From Arcuatula senhousia (lineage: Eukaryota; Mollusca; Bivalvia; Mytilida; Mytilidae): a stretch of DNA of 64,000 bases. The notes under the pieces are model-generated. The model did not search any database. It was not told where the DNA came from and saw nothing but the letters and a program-made list of their open reading frames with translations. A program made the position numbers and the translations under genes. Positions 12,801 through 24,041 of the stretch are shown in pieces (position 1 is the first letter of the stretch; every line of letters begins with the position of its first letter). The stretch lies in assembly GCA_963971305.1 (NCBI GenBank), contig OZ020307.1, forward strand, positions 4,353,501 to 4,417,500. The letters run 5' to 3'.

Positions 12801-15800
12801 GTAATTGTTCTGTAGTCTTTGCTGTGTATGTTTTGTAATTGTTCTCTAGTCTTTGCTGTGTATGTTTTGTAATTGTTCTCTAGTCTTTGCAGTGTATGTT
12901 TTGTAATTGTTCTGTAGTCTTTGCTGTGTATGTTTTGTAATTGTTCTGTAGTCTTTGCTGTGTATGTTTTGTAATTGTTCTCTAGTCTTTGCTGTGTATG
13001 TTTTGTAATTGTTCTCTAGTCTTTGCTGTGTATGTTTTGTAATTGTTCTCTAGTCTTTGCTGTGTATGTTTTGTAATTGTCCTCTAGTCTTTGCTGTGTA
13101 TGTTTTGTAATTGTTCTCTAGTCTTTGCTGTGTATGTTTTGTAATTGTTCTGTAGTCTTTGCTGTGTATGTTTTGTAATTGTTCTCTAGTCTTTGCTGTG
13201 TATGTTTTGTAATTGTTCTCTAGTCTTTGCTGTGTATGTTTTGTAATTGTTCTCTAGTCTTTGCTGTGTATGTTTTGTAATTGTTCTCTAGTCTTTGCTG
13301 TGTATGTTTTGTAATTGTTCTGTAGTCTTTGCTGTGTATGTCTTGTAATTGTTCTCTAGTTTTTGCAGTGTATGTTTTGTAATTGTTCTCTAGTCTTTGC
13401 TGTGTATGTTTTGTAATTGTTCTCTAGTCTTTGCTGTGTATGTTTTGTAATTGTTCTCTAGTCTTTGCTGTGTATGTTTTGTAATTGTTCTCTAGTCTTT
13501 GCTGTGTATGTTTTGTAATTGTTCTCTAGTCTTTGCTGTGTATGTTTTGTAATTGTTCTCTAGTCTTTGCAGTGTATGTTTTGTAATTGTTCTCTAGTCT
13601 TTGCTGTGTATGTTTTGTAATTGTTCTCTAGTCTTTGCTGTGTATGTTTTGTAATTGTTCTGTAGTCTTTGCTGTGTATGTTTTGTAATTGTTCTCTAGT
13701 CTTTGCTGTGTATGTTTTGTAGTTGTTCTGTAGTCTTTGCTGTTTATGGTTTGTAGTTGTTCTCTAGTCTTTGCAGTGTATGTTTTGTAATTGTTCTCTA
13801 GTCTTTGCTGTGTATGTTTTGTAATTGTTCTCTAGTCTTTGCTGTGTATGTTTTGTAATTGTTCTGTAGTCTTTGCTGTGTATGTTTTGTAATTGTTCTG
13901 TAGTCTTTGCTGTTAATGTTCTGTAATTGTTCTGTAGTATTTGCTGTTAATGTTTTGTAATTGTTCTGTAGTCTTTGCTGTGTATGTTTTGTAATTGTTC
14001 TCTAGTCTTTGCTGTGTATGTTTTGTAATTGTTCTCTAGTCTTTGCTGTTAATGTTCTGTAATTGTTCTCTAGTCTTTGCTGTTAATGTTCTGTAATTGT
14101 TCTGTAGTCTTTGCTGTGTATGTTTTGTAATTGTTCTGTAGTCTTTGCTGTGTATGTTTTGTAATTGTTCTGTAGTCTTTGCTGTGTATGTTTTGTAATT
14201 GTTCTGTAGTCTTTGCTGTGTATGTTTTGTAATTGTTCTGTAGTCTTTGCTGTGTATGTTTTGTAATTGTTCTATAGTCTTTGCAGTGTATGTTTTGTAA
14301 TTGTTCTGTAGTCTTTGCTGTGTATGTTTTGTAATTGTTCTCTAGTCTTTGCTGTGTATGTTTTGTAATTGTTCTGTAGTCTTTGCTGTGTATGTTTTGT
14401 AATTGTTCTCTAGTCTTTGCTGTGTATGTTTTGTAATTGTTCTCTAGTCTTTGCTGTGTATGTTTTGTAATTGTTCTCTAGTCTTTGCTGTGTATGTTTT
14501 GTAATTGTTCTCTAGTCTTTGCAGTGTATGTTTTGTAATTGTTCTCTAGTCTTTGCAGTGTATGTTTTGTAATTGTTCTCTAGTCTTTGCTGTGTATGTT
14601 TTGTAATTGTTCTCTAGTCTTTGCTGTTAATGTTCTGTAATTGTTCTGTAGTATTTGCTGTTAATGTTCTGTAATTGTTCTGTAGTCTTTGCTGTGTATG
14701 TTTTGTAATTGTTCTGTAGTCTTTGCTGTGTATGTTTTGTAATTGTTCTGTAGTCTTTGCTGTGTATGTTTTGTAATTGTTCTCTAGTCTTTGCTGTGTA
14801 TGTTTTGTAATTGTTCTCTAGTCTTTGCTGTGTATGTTTTGTAATTGTTCTCTAGTCTTTGCTGTGTATGTTTTGTAATTGTTCTCTAGTCTTTGCAGTG
14901 TATGTTTTGTAATTGTTCTCTAGTGTTTGCAGTGTATGTTTTGTAATTGTTCTCTAGTCTTTGCTGTGTATGTTTTGTAATTGTTCTCTAGTCTTTGCAG
15001 TGTATGTTTTGTAATTGTTCTCTAGTCTTTGCTGTGTATGTTTTGTAATTGTTCTCTAGTCTTTGCTATGTATGTTTTGTAATTGTTCTCTATTCTTTGC
15101 TGTGTATGTTTTGTAATTGTGCTCTAGTCTTTGCTGTGTATGTTTTGTAATTGTTCTCTAGTCTTTGCTGTGTATGTTTTGTAATTGTTCTCTAGTCTTT
15201 GCTGTGTATGTTTTGTAATTGTGCTCTAGTCTTTGCTGTGTATGTTTTGTAATTGTTCTGTAGTCTCTGCTGTGTATGTTTTGTAATTGTTCTGTAGTCT
15301 TTGCTGTGTATGTTTTGTAATTGTTCTCTAGTCTTTGCTGTGTATGTTTTGTAATTGTTCTCTAGTCTTTGCTGTGTATGTTTTGTAATTGTTCTCTAGT
15401 CTTTGCTGTGTATGTTTTGTAATTGTTCTGTAGTCTTTGCAGTGTATGTTTTGTAATTGTTCTCTAGTCTTTGCAGTGTATGTTTTGTAATTGTTCTCTA
15501 GTCTTTGCTGTGTATGTTTTGTAATTGTTCTCTAGTCTTTGCAGTGTATGTTTTGTAATTGTTCTCTAGTCTTTGCTGTGTATGTTTTGTAATTGTTCTC
15601 TAGTCTTTGCTGTGTATGTTTTGTAATTGTTCTGTAGTCTTTGCTGTGTATGTTTTGTAATTGTTCTCTAGTCTTTGCTGTGTATGTTTTGTAATTGTTC
15701 TGTAGTCTTTGCTGTGTATGTTTTGTAATTGTTCTCTAGTCTTTGCTGTGTATGTTTTGTAATTGTTCTCTAGTCTTTGCTGTGTATGTTCTGTAATTGT

Positions 15801-17300
15801 TCTGTAGTCTTTGCAGTGTATGTTTTGTAATTGTTCTCTAGTCTTTGCTGTGTATGTTTTGTAATTGTTCTTTAGTCTTTGCTGTGTATGTTTTGTAATT
15901 GTTCTGTAGTCTTTGCTGTGTATGTTTTGTAATTGTTCTGTAGTCTTTGCTGTGTATGTTTTGTAATTGTTCTCTAGTCTTTGCTGTGTATGTTTTGTAA
16001 TTGTTCTGTAGTCTTTGCTGTGTATGTTTTGTAATTGTTCTGTAGTCTTTGCTGTGTATGTTTTGTAATTGTTCTCTAGTCTTTGCTGTGTATGTTTTGT
16101 AATTGTTCTGTAGTCTTTGCTGTGTATGTTTTGTAATTGTTCTGTAGTCTTTGCTGTGTATGTTTTGTAATTATTCTCTAGTCTTTGCTGTGTATGTTTT
16201 GTAATTGTTCTGTAGTCTTTGCTGTGTATGTTTTGTAATTGTTCTCTAGTCTTTGCTGTTAATGTTTTGTAATTGTTCTGTAGTCTTTGCTGTGTTTGTT
16301 TTGTAATTGTTCTCTAGTCTTTGCTGTGTATGTTTTGTAATTGTTCTCTAGTCTTTGCTGTGTATGTTTTGTAATTGTTCTGTAGTCTTTGCTGTGTATG
16401 TTTTGTAATTGTTCTGTAGTCTTAGCTGTGTATGTTTTGTAATTGTTCTCTAGTCTTTGCAGTGTATGTTTTGTAATTGTTCTCTAGTCTTTGCTGTGTA
16501 TGTTTTGTAATTGTTCTGTAGTCTTTGCTGTGTATGTTTTGTAATTGTTCTCTAGTCTTTGCTGTGTATGTTTTGTAATTGTTCTCTAGTCTTTGCTGTG
16601 TATGTTTTGTAATTGTTCTGTAGTCTTTGCTGTGTATGTTTTGTAATTGTTCTCTAGTCTTTGCTGTGTATGTTTTGTAATTGTTCTCTAGTCTTTGCAG
16701 TGTATGTTTTGTAATTGTTCTCTAGTCTTTGCTGTGTATGTTTTGTAATTGTTCTGTAGTCTTTGCTGTGTATGTTTTGTAATTGTTCTCTAGTCTTTGC
16801 TGTGTATGTTTTGTAATTGTTCTCTAGTCTTTGCAGTGTATGTTTTGTAATTGTTCTGTAGTCTTTGCTGTGTATGTTTTGTAATTGTTCTGTAGTCTTT
16901 GCTGTGTATGTTTTGTAATTGTTCTCTAGTCTTTGCTGTGTATGTTTTGTAATTGTTCTCTAGTCTTTGCTGTGTATGTTTTGTAATTGTTCTCTAGTCT
17001 TTGCTGTGTATGTTTTGTAATTGTCCTCTAGTCTTTGCTGTGTATGTTTTGTAATTGTTCTCTAGTCTTTGCTGTGTATGTTTTGTAATTGTTCTGTAGT
17101 CTTTGCTGTGTATGTTTTGTAATTGTTCTCTAGTCTTTGCTGTGTATGTTTTGTAATTGTTCTCTAGTCTTTGCTGTGTATGTTTTGTAATTGTTCTCTA
17201 GTCTTTGCTGTGTATGTTTTGTAATTGTTCTCTAGTCTTTGCTGTGTATGTTTTGTAATTGTTCTGTAGTCTTTGCTGTGTATGTCTTGTAATTGTTCTC
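9841..17300. repeat. Second higher-order period, 3,944 bp (116 units), with local shifts
   Basis: Marker variants in the right half of the block recur 3,944 bp apart: CTTTAG at 11926 and 15870, AATTATTC at 12229 and 16173, GTGTTTGTTTT at 12351 and 16295, TGTCCTCTAG at 13081 and 17025, and TGTCTTGTAATT at 13342 and 17286. A further marker pair (GTAGTTGTTCTG, 9841 and 13717) is 114 units apart, and a GTTAATG pair (10135 and 14623) is 132 units apart. All offsets are whole multiples of 34, as expected from unequal exchange in register. Confidence 0.85.
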
Positions 17301-18128
17301 TAGTTTTTGCAGTGTATGTTTTGTAATTGTTCTCTAGTCTTTGCTGTGTATGTTTTGTAATTGTTCTGTAGTCTTTGCTGTGTATGTTTTGTAATTGTTC
17401 TCTAGTCTTTGCTGTGTATGTTTTGTAATTGTTCTCTAGTCTTTGCTGTGTATGTTTTGTAATTGTTCTCTAGTCTTTGCTGTGTATGTTTTGTAATTGT
17501 TCTCTAGTCTTTGCTGTGTATGTTTTGTTATTGTTCTGTTGTCTTTACTGTGTATGTTTTGTAAGTGTTCTGTAGTCTTTGCTTTGTATGTTTTGTAATT
17601 GTCCTGTAGTCTTTGCTGTGCATGTTTTGTAATTGTTCTGTAGTAATTGCTGTGTATGTTTTGTAATTAAGGTCTTTCCCTTCCACAGAAGGAAAGACCT
17701 TACTGTATTTCTTATGATTATTATTTTTTTTTCCGCCACCAAAGAAAAAAAAGAAATACTTTAATATCGTAACATTACGAAACTTCATACCATTAACCGA
17801 CACTATGAGGGCATGACTTGAGTAGCCCTGCGAAACCGATCTATTTTTAGTAACGGAGTTATCTGCCCCAGACCGGAAAACCTTGTTAGCAGATCTCCTC
17901 CTAAACCATAACCGATATAAAAAATCTGAAGTGTGGATATGGTTACCTGACTCTTGGCAATGATTCGTCATGCAAAAAAAATTTTTTCGATCAACTTCCT
18001 GGTTAAGCGTTTTTGAGTCGAAACCTGTCGCGATGCGTCAAATTTTTTTTCTTCAAAACGGTTAGTCCTAGAGACTTGGGACCTTCACCAATCATCCTAG
18101 GTGACCTATGTTACTTTTGAAAATGTCA

Positions 18129-18161
18129 AGGTCAAAGGTCAAATCTCAAGGTCAGAGGTCA
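18129..18161 (+). promoter_or_regulatory. Two perfect DR1 nuclear-receptor-type sites inside the insertion
   Basis: AGGTCA-A-AGGTCA lies at 18129-18141 and AGGTCA-G-AGGTCA at 18149-18161. Directly repeated AGGTCA half-sites with a 1-bp spacer are the known binding arrangement of RXR, HNF4 and COUP-TF type receptors. A related cluster (GGGTCA, AGGTCA, AGGTCA, AGGTCA) is at 19280-19305. Function is not shown; such words are common in mollusc repeats. Confidence 0.35.
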
Positions 18162-18203
18162 TGGCACGACTTGTTTGCAGTATAGCTCAAAAACCATACA
18201 AAA

Positions 18204-18711
18204 TTAAAGCAGACATGTAATGGGAAAAATACTCGTCACATTTAGAAGCAAAGGTGTACCAAAGGGGTAATCAGAATCATAAAACCGTGAAGACAAAGAC
18301 AAAACCGGCAGACAAAAAATCATCACAACAAAACAAACCACATAACAACATAAAACACACACACATAACAACAAAACCGCATTCAGCAACGCGAACTCAA
18401 GTCGAAACGAGAGTGAACTCAGGTGCTCCGGAAGAGTAAGCAGTTCCTGCTTGCTATAGCACACCCGTCACGTTGCCAAAGATCGATTAAGTGTTGGTCA
18501 AATCCGGAAAGGATGGCATTACAAAACTCTATGTCAAACCAACATCTGTGCTCATCTGAGAGATAGAAATCCCGTATTTGCATACAAGCACATGATGTCG
18601 CCCGTAAAATTTCTTGAGTGATGACAACAACCTGGGAGCAACATACCCCTGTGTTAACAATTTGCTTGTCAGCCCTTTATTTGATATAAAGGGTCGAACA
18701 CTGTACGACAA
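18204..18711 (-). pseudogene. Retroelement remnant: C-terminal piece of a reverse-transcriptase-type ORF plus its 3' tail
   Basis: On the minus strand, 18711-18529 encodes a 60-residue open stretch with the features LLTQGY, SSLKKFYGRHH and KYGISISQMSTD, ending in a stop. I recognise this as the C-terminal end of a hypothetical protein very abundant in mussel genomes, which follows a reverse-transcriptase region there; that assignment is from memory. Downstream on the same strand is the usual non-coding tail, with CTCTTCCGGAGCACCTGAG (about 18420-18440) and a CCCCTTTGGTAC word (about 18253-18264). No catalytic RT motif is present, so this is a 5'-truncated dead copy. The open frame 18204-18464 lies in the tail and is probably not a separate gene. 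Confidence 0.55.
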
Positions 18712-19630
18712 ACCGTTTTCGAGTTATGGCCCTTAACGCGTTTCAGCTTATCTGTTTTTGGCTTATAACTTTTAAACCGTCAGAGATAAAATAGTAAACA
18801 TATGGGTTTTTTGTGATCGTAATTATATGTCCTTCAATTTAAGACCAAAGTGGAATGGTTACGGGCAGCCAATGGCTGACACCGTAAACAGTTTTATGGA
18901 AGAACACTTAAACCTGACAAAATTGAAGCGGACAATACATGAAAAAAATGTTCGCCATGTCGAAATCTACAAAAAGTGTTTCAGGTGCGAAACCGTAAAA
19001 CTTATCACCCTTGATTCTTATTTTTAAAATGATTTTTTGCTTATAACTTTTAAACCATTAAAGATGATGAATGAAACATGGATGCATTTGAAAGTAAATT
19101 AAATTACCTACAATTTGAACCCAAACAGTACATGATTTGGTTGAACGGTTTCAAAATGGCGGCCAAAACAAGTTTTGCAAAACACGTATTTTACCAATAA
19201 CTTGAAAACCATAACAGATAGTATAGTAAACATGTATACTTAAATGAATCAGTATATTAAGAGCTATAATTTGAGTCCAGGGTCAAAGGTCATAGGTCAA
19301 GGTCATTCCCTAGCAACAAGGTAATATTAATGAAAAGTCCATAGTAACCATATATATTCTTAACCAAGACTACTTTCTGAGTTTAGAGTTTTGATTTTTC
19401 AACCGGTAGTGGCTATCTGTCCATAGCAACCGTCATAAAAGTCCTTAGCAACCATATCTTTTCTGACTTCAAACTCACTGCTCTTTACTCTAAAACATTT
19501 TTCGCAACTAATAATACAATACTATTGTCAAAAACAGACTCAAATAGCTTAACCGAACGTAACAGTTATCATAAAACTAACAAAAACATGGGAAAGACCT
19601 CACATTTGTTCTCTGAACAAATGACTTTTT

Positions 19631-22240
19631 AATTGTTCTCTAGTCTTTGCTGTGTATGTTTTGTAATTGTTCTCTAGTCTTTGCTGTGTATGTTTTGTAA
19701 TTGTTCTCTAGTCTTTGCTGTGTATGTTTTGTAATTGTTCTGTAGTCTTTGCTGTGTATGTTTTGTAATTGTTCTCTAGTCTTTGCTGTGTATGTTCTGT
19801 AGTCTTTGCAGTGTATGTTTTGTAATTGTTCTCTAGTCTTTGCTGTGTATGCTTTGTAATTGTTCTCTAGTCTTTGCTGTGTATGTTTTGTAATTGTTCT
19901 CTAGTCTTTGCTGTGTATGTTTTGTAATTGTTCTCTAGTCTTTGCTGTGTATGTTTTGTAATTGTTCTCTAGTCTTTGCTGTGTATGTTTTGTAATTGTT
20001 CTCTAGTCTTTGCAGTGTATGTTTTGTAATTGTTCTCTAGTCTTTGCTGTGTATGTTTTGTAATTGTTCTCTAGTCTTTGCTGTGTATGTTTTGTAATTG
20101 TTCTGTAGTCTTTGCTGTGTATGTTTTGTAATTGTTCTCTAGTCTTTGCTGTGTATGTTCTGTAATTGTTCTCTAGTCTTTGCTGTGTATGTTCTGTAAT
20201 TGTTCTGTAGTCTTTGCTGTGTATGTTTTGTAATTGTTCTGTAGTCTTTGCTGTGTATGTTTTGTAATTGTTCTGTAGTCTTTGCTGTGTATGTTTTGTA
20301 ATTGTTCTCTAGTCTTTGCAGTGTATGTTTTGTAATTGTTCTCTAGTCTTTGCAGTGTATGTTTTGTAATTGTTCTCTAGTCTTTGCTGTGTATGTTTTG
20401 TAATTGTTCTCTAGTCTTTGCAGTGTATGTTTTGTAATTGTTCTCTAGTCTTTGCTGTGTATGTTTTGTAATTGTTCTCTAGTCTTTGCTGTGTATGTTT
20501 TGTAATTGTTCTGTAGTCTTTGCTGTGTATGTTTTGTAATTGTTCTCTAGTCTTTGCTGTGTATGTTCTGTAATTGTTCTCTAGTCTTTGCTGTGTATGT
20601 TTTGTAATTGTTCTCTAGTCTTTGCTGTGTATGTTCTGTAATTGTTCTGTAGTCTTTGCTGTGTATGTTTTGTAATTGTTCTGTAGTCTTTGCTGTGTAT
20701 GTTTTGTAATTGTTCTGTAGTCTTTGCAGTGTATGTTTTGTAATTGTTCTGTAGTCTTTGCTGTGTATGTTTTGTAATTGTTCTCTAGTCTTTGCTGTGT
20801 ATGTTTTGTAATTGTTCTGTAGTCTTTGCTGTGTATGTTTTGTAATTGTTCTCTAGTCTTTGCAGTGTATGTTTTGTAATTGTTCTCTAGTCTTTGCAGT
20901 GTATGTTTTGTAATTGTTCTGTAGTCTTTGCTGTGTATGTTTTGTAATTGTTCTCTAGTCTTTGCTGTGTATGTTTTGTAATTGTTCTCTAATCTTTGCT
21001 GTTAATGTTTTGTAATTGTTCTCTAGTCTTTGCTGTTAATGTTCTGTAATTGTTCTCTAGTCTTTGCTGTGTATGTTTTGTAATTGTTCTGTAGTCTTTG
21101 CTGTGTTTGATTTGTAATTATTCTATAGTCTTTGCTGTGTATGTTTTGTAATTGTTCTCTAGTCTTTGCAGTGTATGTTTTGTAATTGTTCTCTAGTCTT
21201 TGCTGTGCATGTTTTGTAATTGTTCTATAGTCTTTGCTGTTTATGGTTTGTAGTTGTTCTGTAGTCTTTGCAGTGTATGTTTTGTAATTGTTCTGTAGTC
21301 TTTGCTGTGTATGTTTTGTAATTGTTCTCTAGTCTTTGCTGTTAATGTTTTGTAATTGTTCTGTAGTCTTTGCTGTTAATGTTTTGTAATTGTTCTGTAG
21401 TCTTTGTTGTTAATGTTTTGTAATTGTTCTCTAGTCTTTGCAGTGTATGTTTTGTAATTGTTCTCTAGTCTTTGCTGTGTATGTTTTGTAATTGTTCTCT
21501 AGTCTTTGCTGTGTTTGATTTGTAATTATTCTATAGTCTTTGCTGTTAATGTTCTGTAATTGTTCTGTAGTCTTTGCTGTGTATGTTTTGTAATTGTTCT
21601 CTAGTCTTTGCTGTGTATGTTCTGTAATTGTTCTCTAGTCTTTGCTGTGTATGTTTTGTAATTGGTCTGTAGTCTTTGCTGTGTATGTTTTGTAATTGTT
21701 CTGTAGTCTTTGCTGTGTATGTTTTGTAATTGTTCTGTAGTCTTTGCAGTGTATGTTTTGTAATTGTTCTCTAGTCTTTGCTGTGTATGTTTTGTAATTG
21801 TTCTGTAGTCTTTGCTGTGTATGTTCTGTAATTGTTCTCTAGTCTTTGCTGTGTATGTTTTGTAATTGGTCTGTAGTCTTTGCTGTGTATGTTTTGTAAT
21901 TGTTCTCTAGTCTTTGCAGTGTATGTTTTGTAATTGTTCTGTAGTCTTTGCTGTGTATGTTTTGTAATTGTTCTGTAGTCTTTGCTGTGTATGTTTTGTA
22001 ATTGTTCTGTAGTCTTTGCTGTGTATGTTCTGTAATTGTTCTGTAGTCTTTGCTGTGTATGTTCTGTAATTGTTCTCTAGTCTTTGCTGTGTATGTTTTG
22101 TAATTGTTCTCTAGTCTTTGCTGTGTATGTTTTGTAATTGTTCTCTAGTCTTTGCTGTGTTTGATTTGTAATTATTCTATAGTCTTTGCTGTTTATGGTT
22201 TGTAATTGTTCTGTAGTCTTTGCTGTGTTTGATTTGTCTG
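19631..22240. repeat. 34-bp satellite array, block B
   Basis: The same 34-bp satellite resumes in the same orientation right after the insertion, about 77 units. The first units are clean consensus, unlike the diverged units left of the insertion. One unit near 19785-19807 has lost 11 bp. A variant with GTGTTTGATTTG followed by TATTCTATAG recurs at 21105, 21513 and 22159, spaced by 408 and 646 bp (12 and 19 units), so local duplication happened here too. Around 22150 the units begin to diverge. Confidence 0.96.
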
Positions 22241-23030
22241 TTGTTTTTTTATAGTTTTGTTGAATTTTCTGTTTATGTTTTGTAATGCATTGTTCTGTAC
22301 TCTTTTTTTTGTTTTGTCCATTGTTGTGTGGTTAATCTTTAGTCTTTGCTGTTCTTGTTTTGTTCATTGTTATGAAATTGTTCTGTAGTGTTTACTGTTT
22401 TTGATTTATCCATTGTTTTATGGTCATTTTGTTATCTTTGCTGTTTCTGTTTTGTCCATTGTATTGTGATTGTTCCGTAGTCTTTGCTGTTTATATTTTG
22501 TCCATTGTTATGGTCTTGTTCTGTAGTCTTTGCTTTTTATATTTTGTTCATTGTTTTGTGGTTGTTTTGTGGTCTTTGCTTTTTATATTTTGTTCATTGT
22601 TTTGTGGTCCTTTCTGTTTACTTAGTATATTTTGTCAATTGTTTTGTAGTTTTTCTGTTGTCTTTGTTTTTTTTATATTTTGTCTCCTGTTTAGTGTTTT
22701 TTTTTTGTAGTCTTTGCTGTTTATATTTTGTTCATTGTCTTGTGGTTGTCCATTGTTTGTGATTGTTCTGTAGCCTATACTTTTTACATGTTCAATGTTT
22801 GTGATTGGTTCAGTAGTCTTTACGGTTAATTTTTTGTTAATTGTTTTGTAATTATTCCAAGTCTATTTCTGTTTTTGTATGTCCATAATGGTTGGTTTGC
22901 AGTGTTTGATGTTTATGTTCATCTATTGTCCTGTGATTGTTCTGTAGTCTATGCTGTTTATGTTTTGTCCATGGTTTTGTGTTGTTTCGTATTCTTTGCT
23001 GTGTTTGGTTGTTGTAATATTTGTCCGATA
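22241..23030. repeat. Diverged satellite edge with units near 46 bp
   Basis: The sequence still repeats TAGTCTTTGCTGTTTAT and TTGTTCTG, but units are longer, near 46 bp, with an extra segment like CCATTGTTATGG between TTTTGT and the ATTGTTCT part. Divergence grows to the right and the pattern is lost near 23030. The hydrophobic open frames here (22420-22762) are products of T-rich repeat sequence. This is either the decayed edge of the array or an older longer unit from which the 34-bp form arose by a ~12-bp deletion. Confidence 0.75.
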
Positions 23031-24039
23031 GTTATTAAGTGTTGTACACGGACAAACTAAATGTTTAAATTACTTTATAAAATTTGTAGCTCAGGTTATT
23101 GGCAAGGTAGGTGCTTTTCGACTACTAATACTGCTCTTGTGCTTCCACGTATATATTTTGGTTTAAATCGAGATGATGTATGTGGCAAATGTTAAGCGCA
23201 TAAGATATTTAGTCGGATGTTAGCAGAAAAAGGAAGTACTTAAATGTGAATAAATAAATTTATGTTTGCATATTTCGACGAGTAACTTTTCGTCAGCAGA
23301 ATTAAAACTAAACAACAGAAAAGATCGATGCATTGAATGGGTAGCATTTATAAACATGATCACAGAAAAGAAGGCAATCCAATACCGAGTATTATAAGTG
23401 CATATCAATGCACAAGTAAAAATACAGGAAACCTATTTTTATGACACAGGACAAACATTTATCACTGAAGGTCGCCCGTGATTTTACATTAGCTGCATTT
23501 GATTTATGTTCTTTTTAATCCAATTTTCCCTGCAGATCAATCGGGAATATTTTCAGACAGTTTATTTCCATATTCCTCGTTTAAACATTTGCTAATGAAA
23601 AGGAGGATATCCGGAGTTTCAAATGTCAACAATTTGATAGCACAAGAATAACTTAATTGCAAGAACGGTAATGAAATAAACGGAAGGACACATTCCTGAT
23701 CTGGAAAACAAAATATTGTCGTAGATTTAATGCAAATACAGAAGGGAATTCGATGTTCCGCTGTAACCTTCCATTTATAGAGTTGTTTAAAATGGAATAG
23801 TTACATGTAAATAAATCATGGCCCTGTCAACGCACCGTTACATTCAAAATCTACTGTATATTAGATGCAAAAAGCATTTTGTCAAGACATTTTAGTGTGG
23901 GCTGTGTCTTGCACTTATTCCACATCTTGTTATTTTTTTATGAACAATACAGTCAATGTTAAACAATGTGTAGGGCTCATCTTGCACAACAGAAAAAAAA
24001 CAGTAATTCCTTTCCAGGAATTCAAATGTCAAGTGTTAA
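23031..24039. other. Gene-free AT-rich stretch
   Basis: No convincing coding exon, RNA gene or tandem repeat. A short match (about 23893-23935) to the dispersed repeat carrying GGCTGTGTC...CACTTATTCCACATC is the only recognisable piece; the same words occur at about 46375-46412 and, inverted, at about 58400-58500. Confidence 0.6.
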
Positions 24040-24041
24040 TA

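Larger units (their letters stand above)
1..17668. repeat. 34-bp satellite array, block A
   Basis: Head-to-tail units of exactly 34 bp, about 520 copies. The unit carries the words GCTGTGTATG, TTTTGTAATTG and TTCTCTAGTCTTT. Recurrent variants are CTGTAG or CTATAG for CTCTAG, GCAGTG for GCTGTG, and a subfamily with GTTAATG, TTCTGTAATT and GGTCTGTAG. Indels are almost absent, so the 34-bp register holds for over 17 kb. Because 34 leaves remainder 1 on division by 3, a reading frame passes through all three phases every 102 bp; the open frames on the minus strand (for example 9752-9949) are a consequence of this and not genes. The last four units (about 17525-17668) are clearly more diverged than the rest. 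No promoter, RNA gene or unique sequence was seen inside the block. Confidence 0.98.
17669..19630. mobile_element. 1.96-kb non-autonomous insertion splitting the satellite
   Basis: Unique sequence interrupts the array, flanked on both sides by AATT (17665-17668 and 19631-19634), a word that occurs once per satellite unit, so this looks like a 4-bp target-site duplication. The left end is a hairpin: AAGGTCTTTCC (17669-17679) pairs with GGAAAGACCTT (17691-17701). The same word appears near the right end as GGGAAAGACCT (19590-19600), followed by a second hairpin, CATTTGTTC/GAACAAATG (19603-19623). The interior holds no intact transposase, only a retroelement remnant (18204-18711) and AGGTCA repeats. 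Family unassigned; a composite of older repeats mobilised together is possible. The 9-bp right hairpin recalls Helitron ends, but the CTRR end is missing. Confidence 0.65.

Noticed and set aside
1..17668. CRISPR-like regular repeats
   Set aside because: Units of 34 bp abut directly with no unique spacers, and the genome is clearly animal.
22420..22762. Hydrophobic multi-pass membrane peptides
   Set aside because: They come from T-rich diverged satellite units; the phenylalanine/leucine/cysteine bias is compositional.
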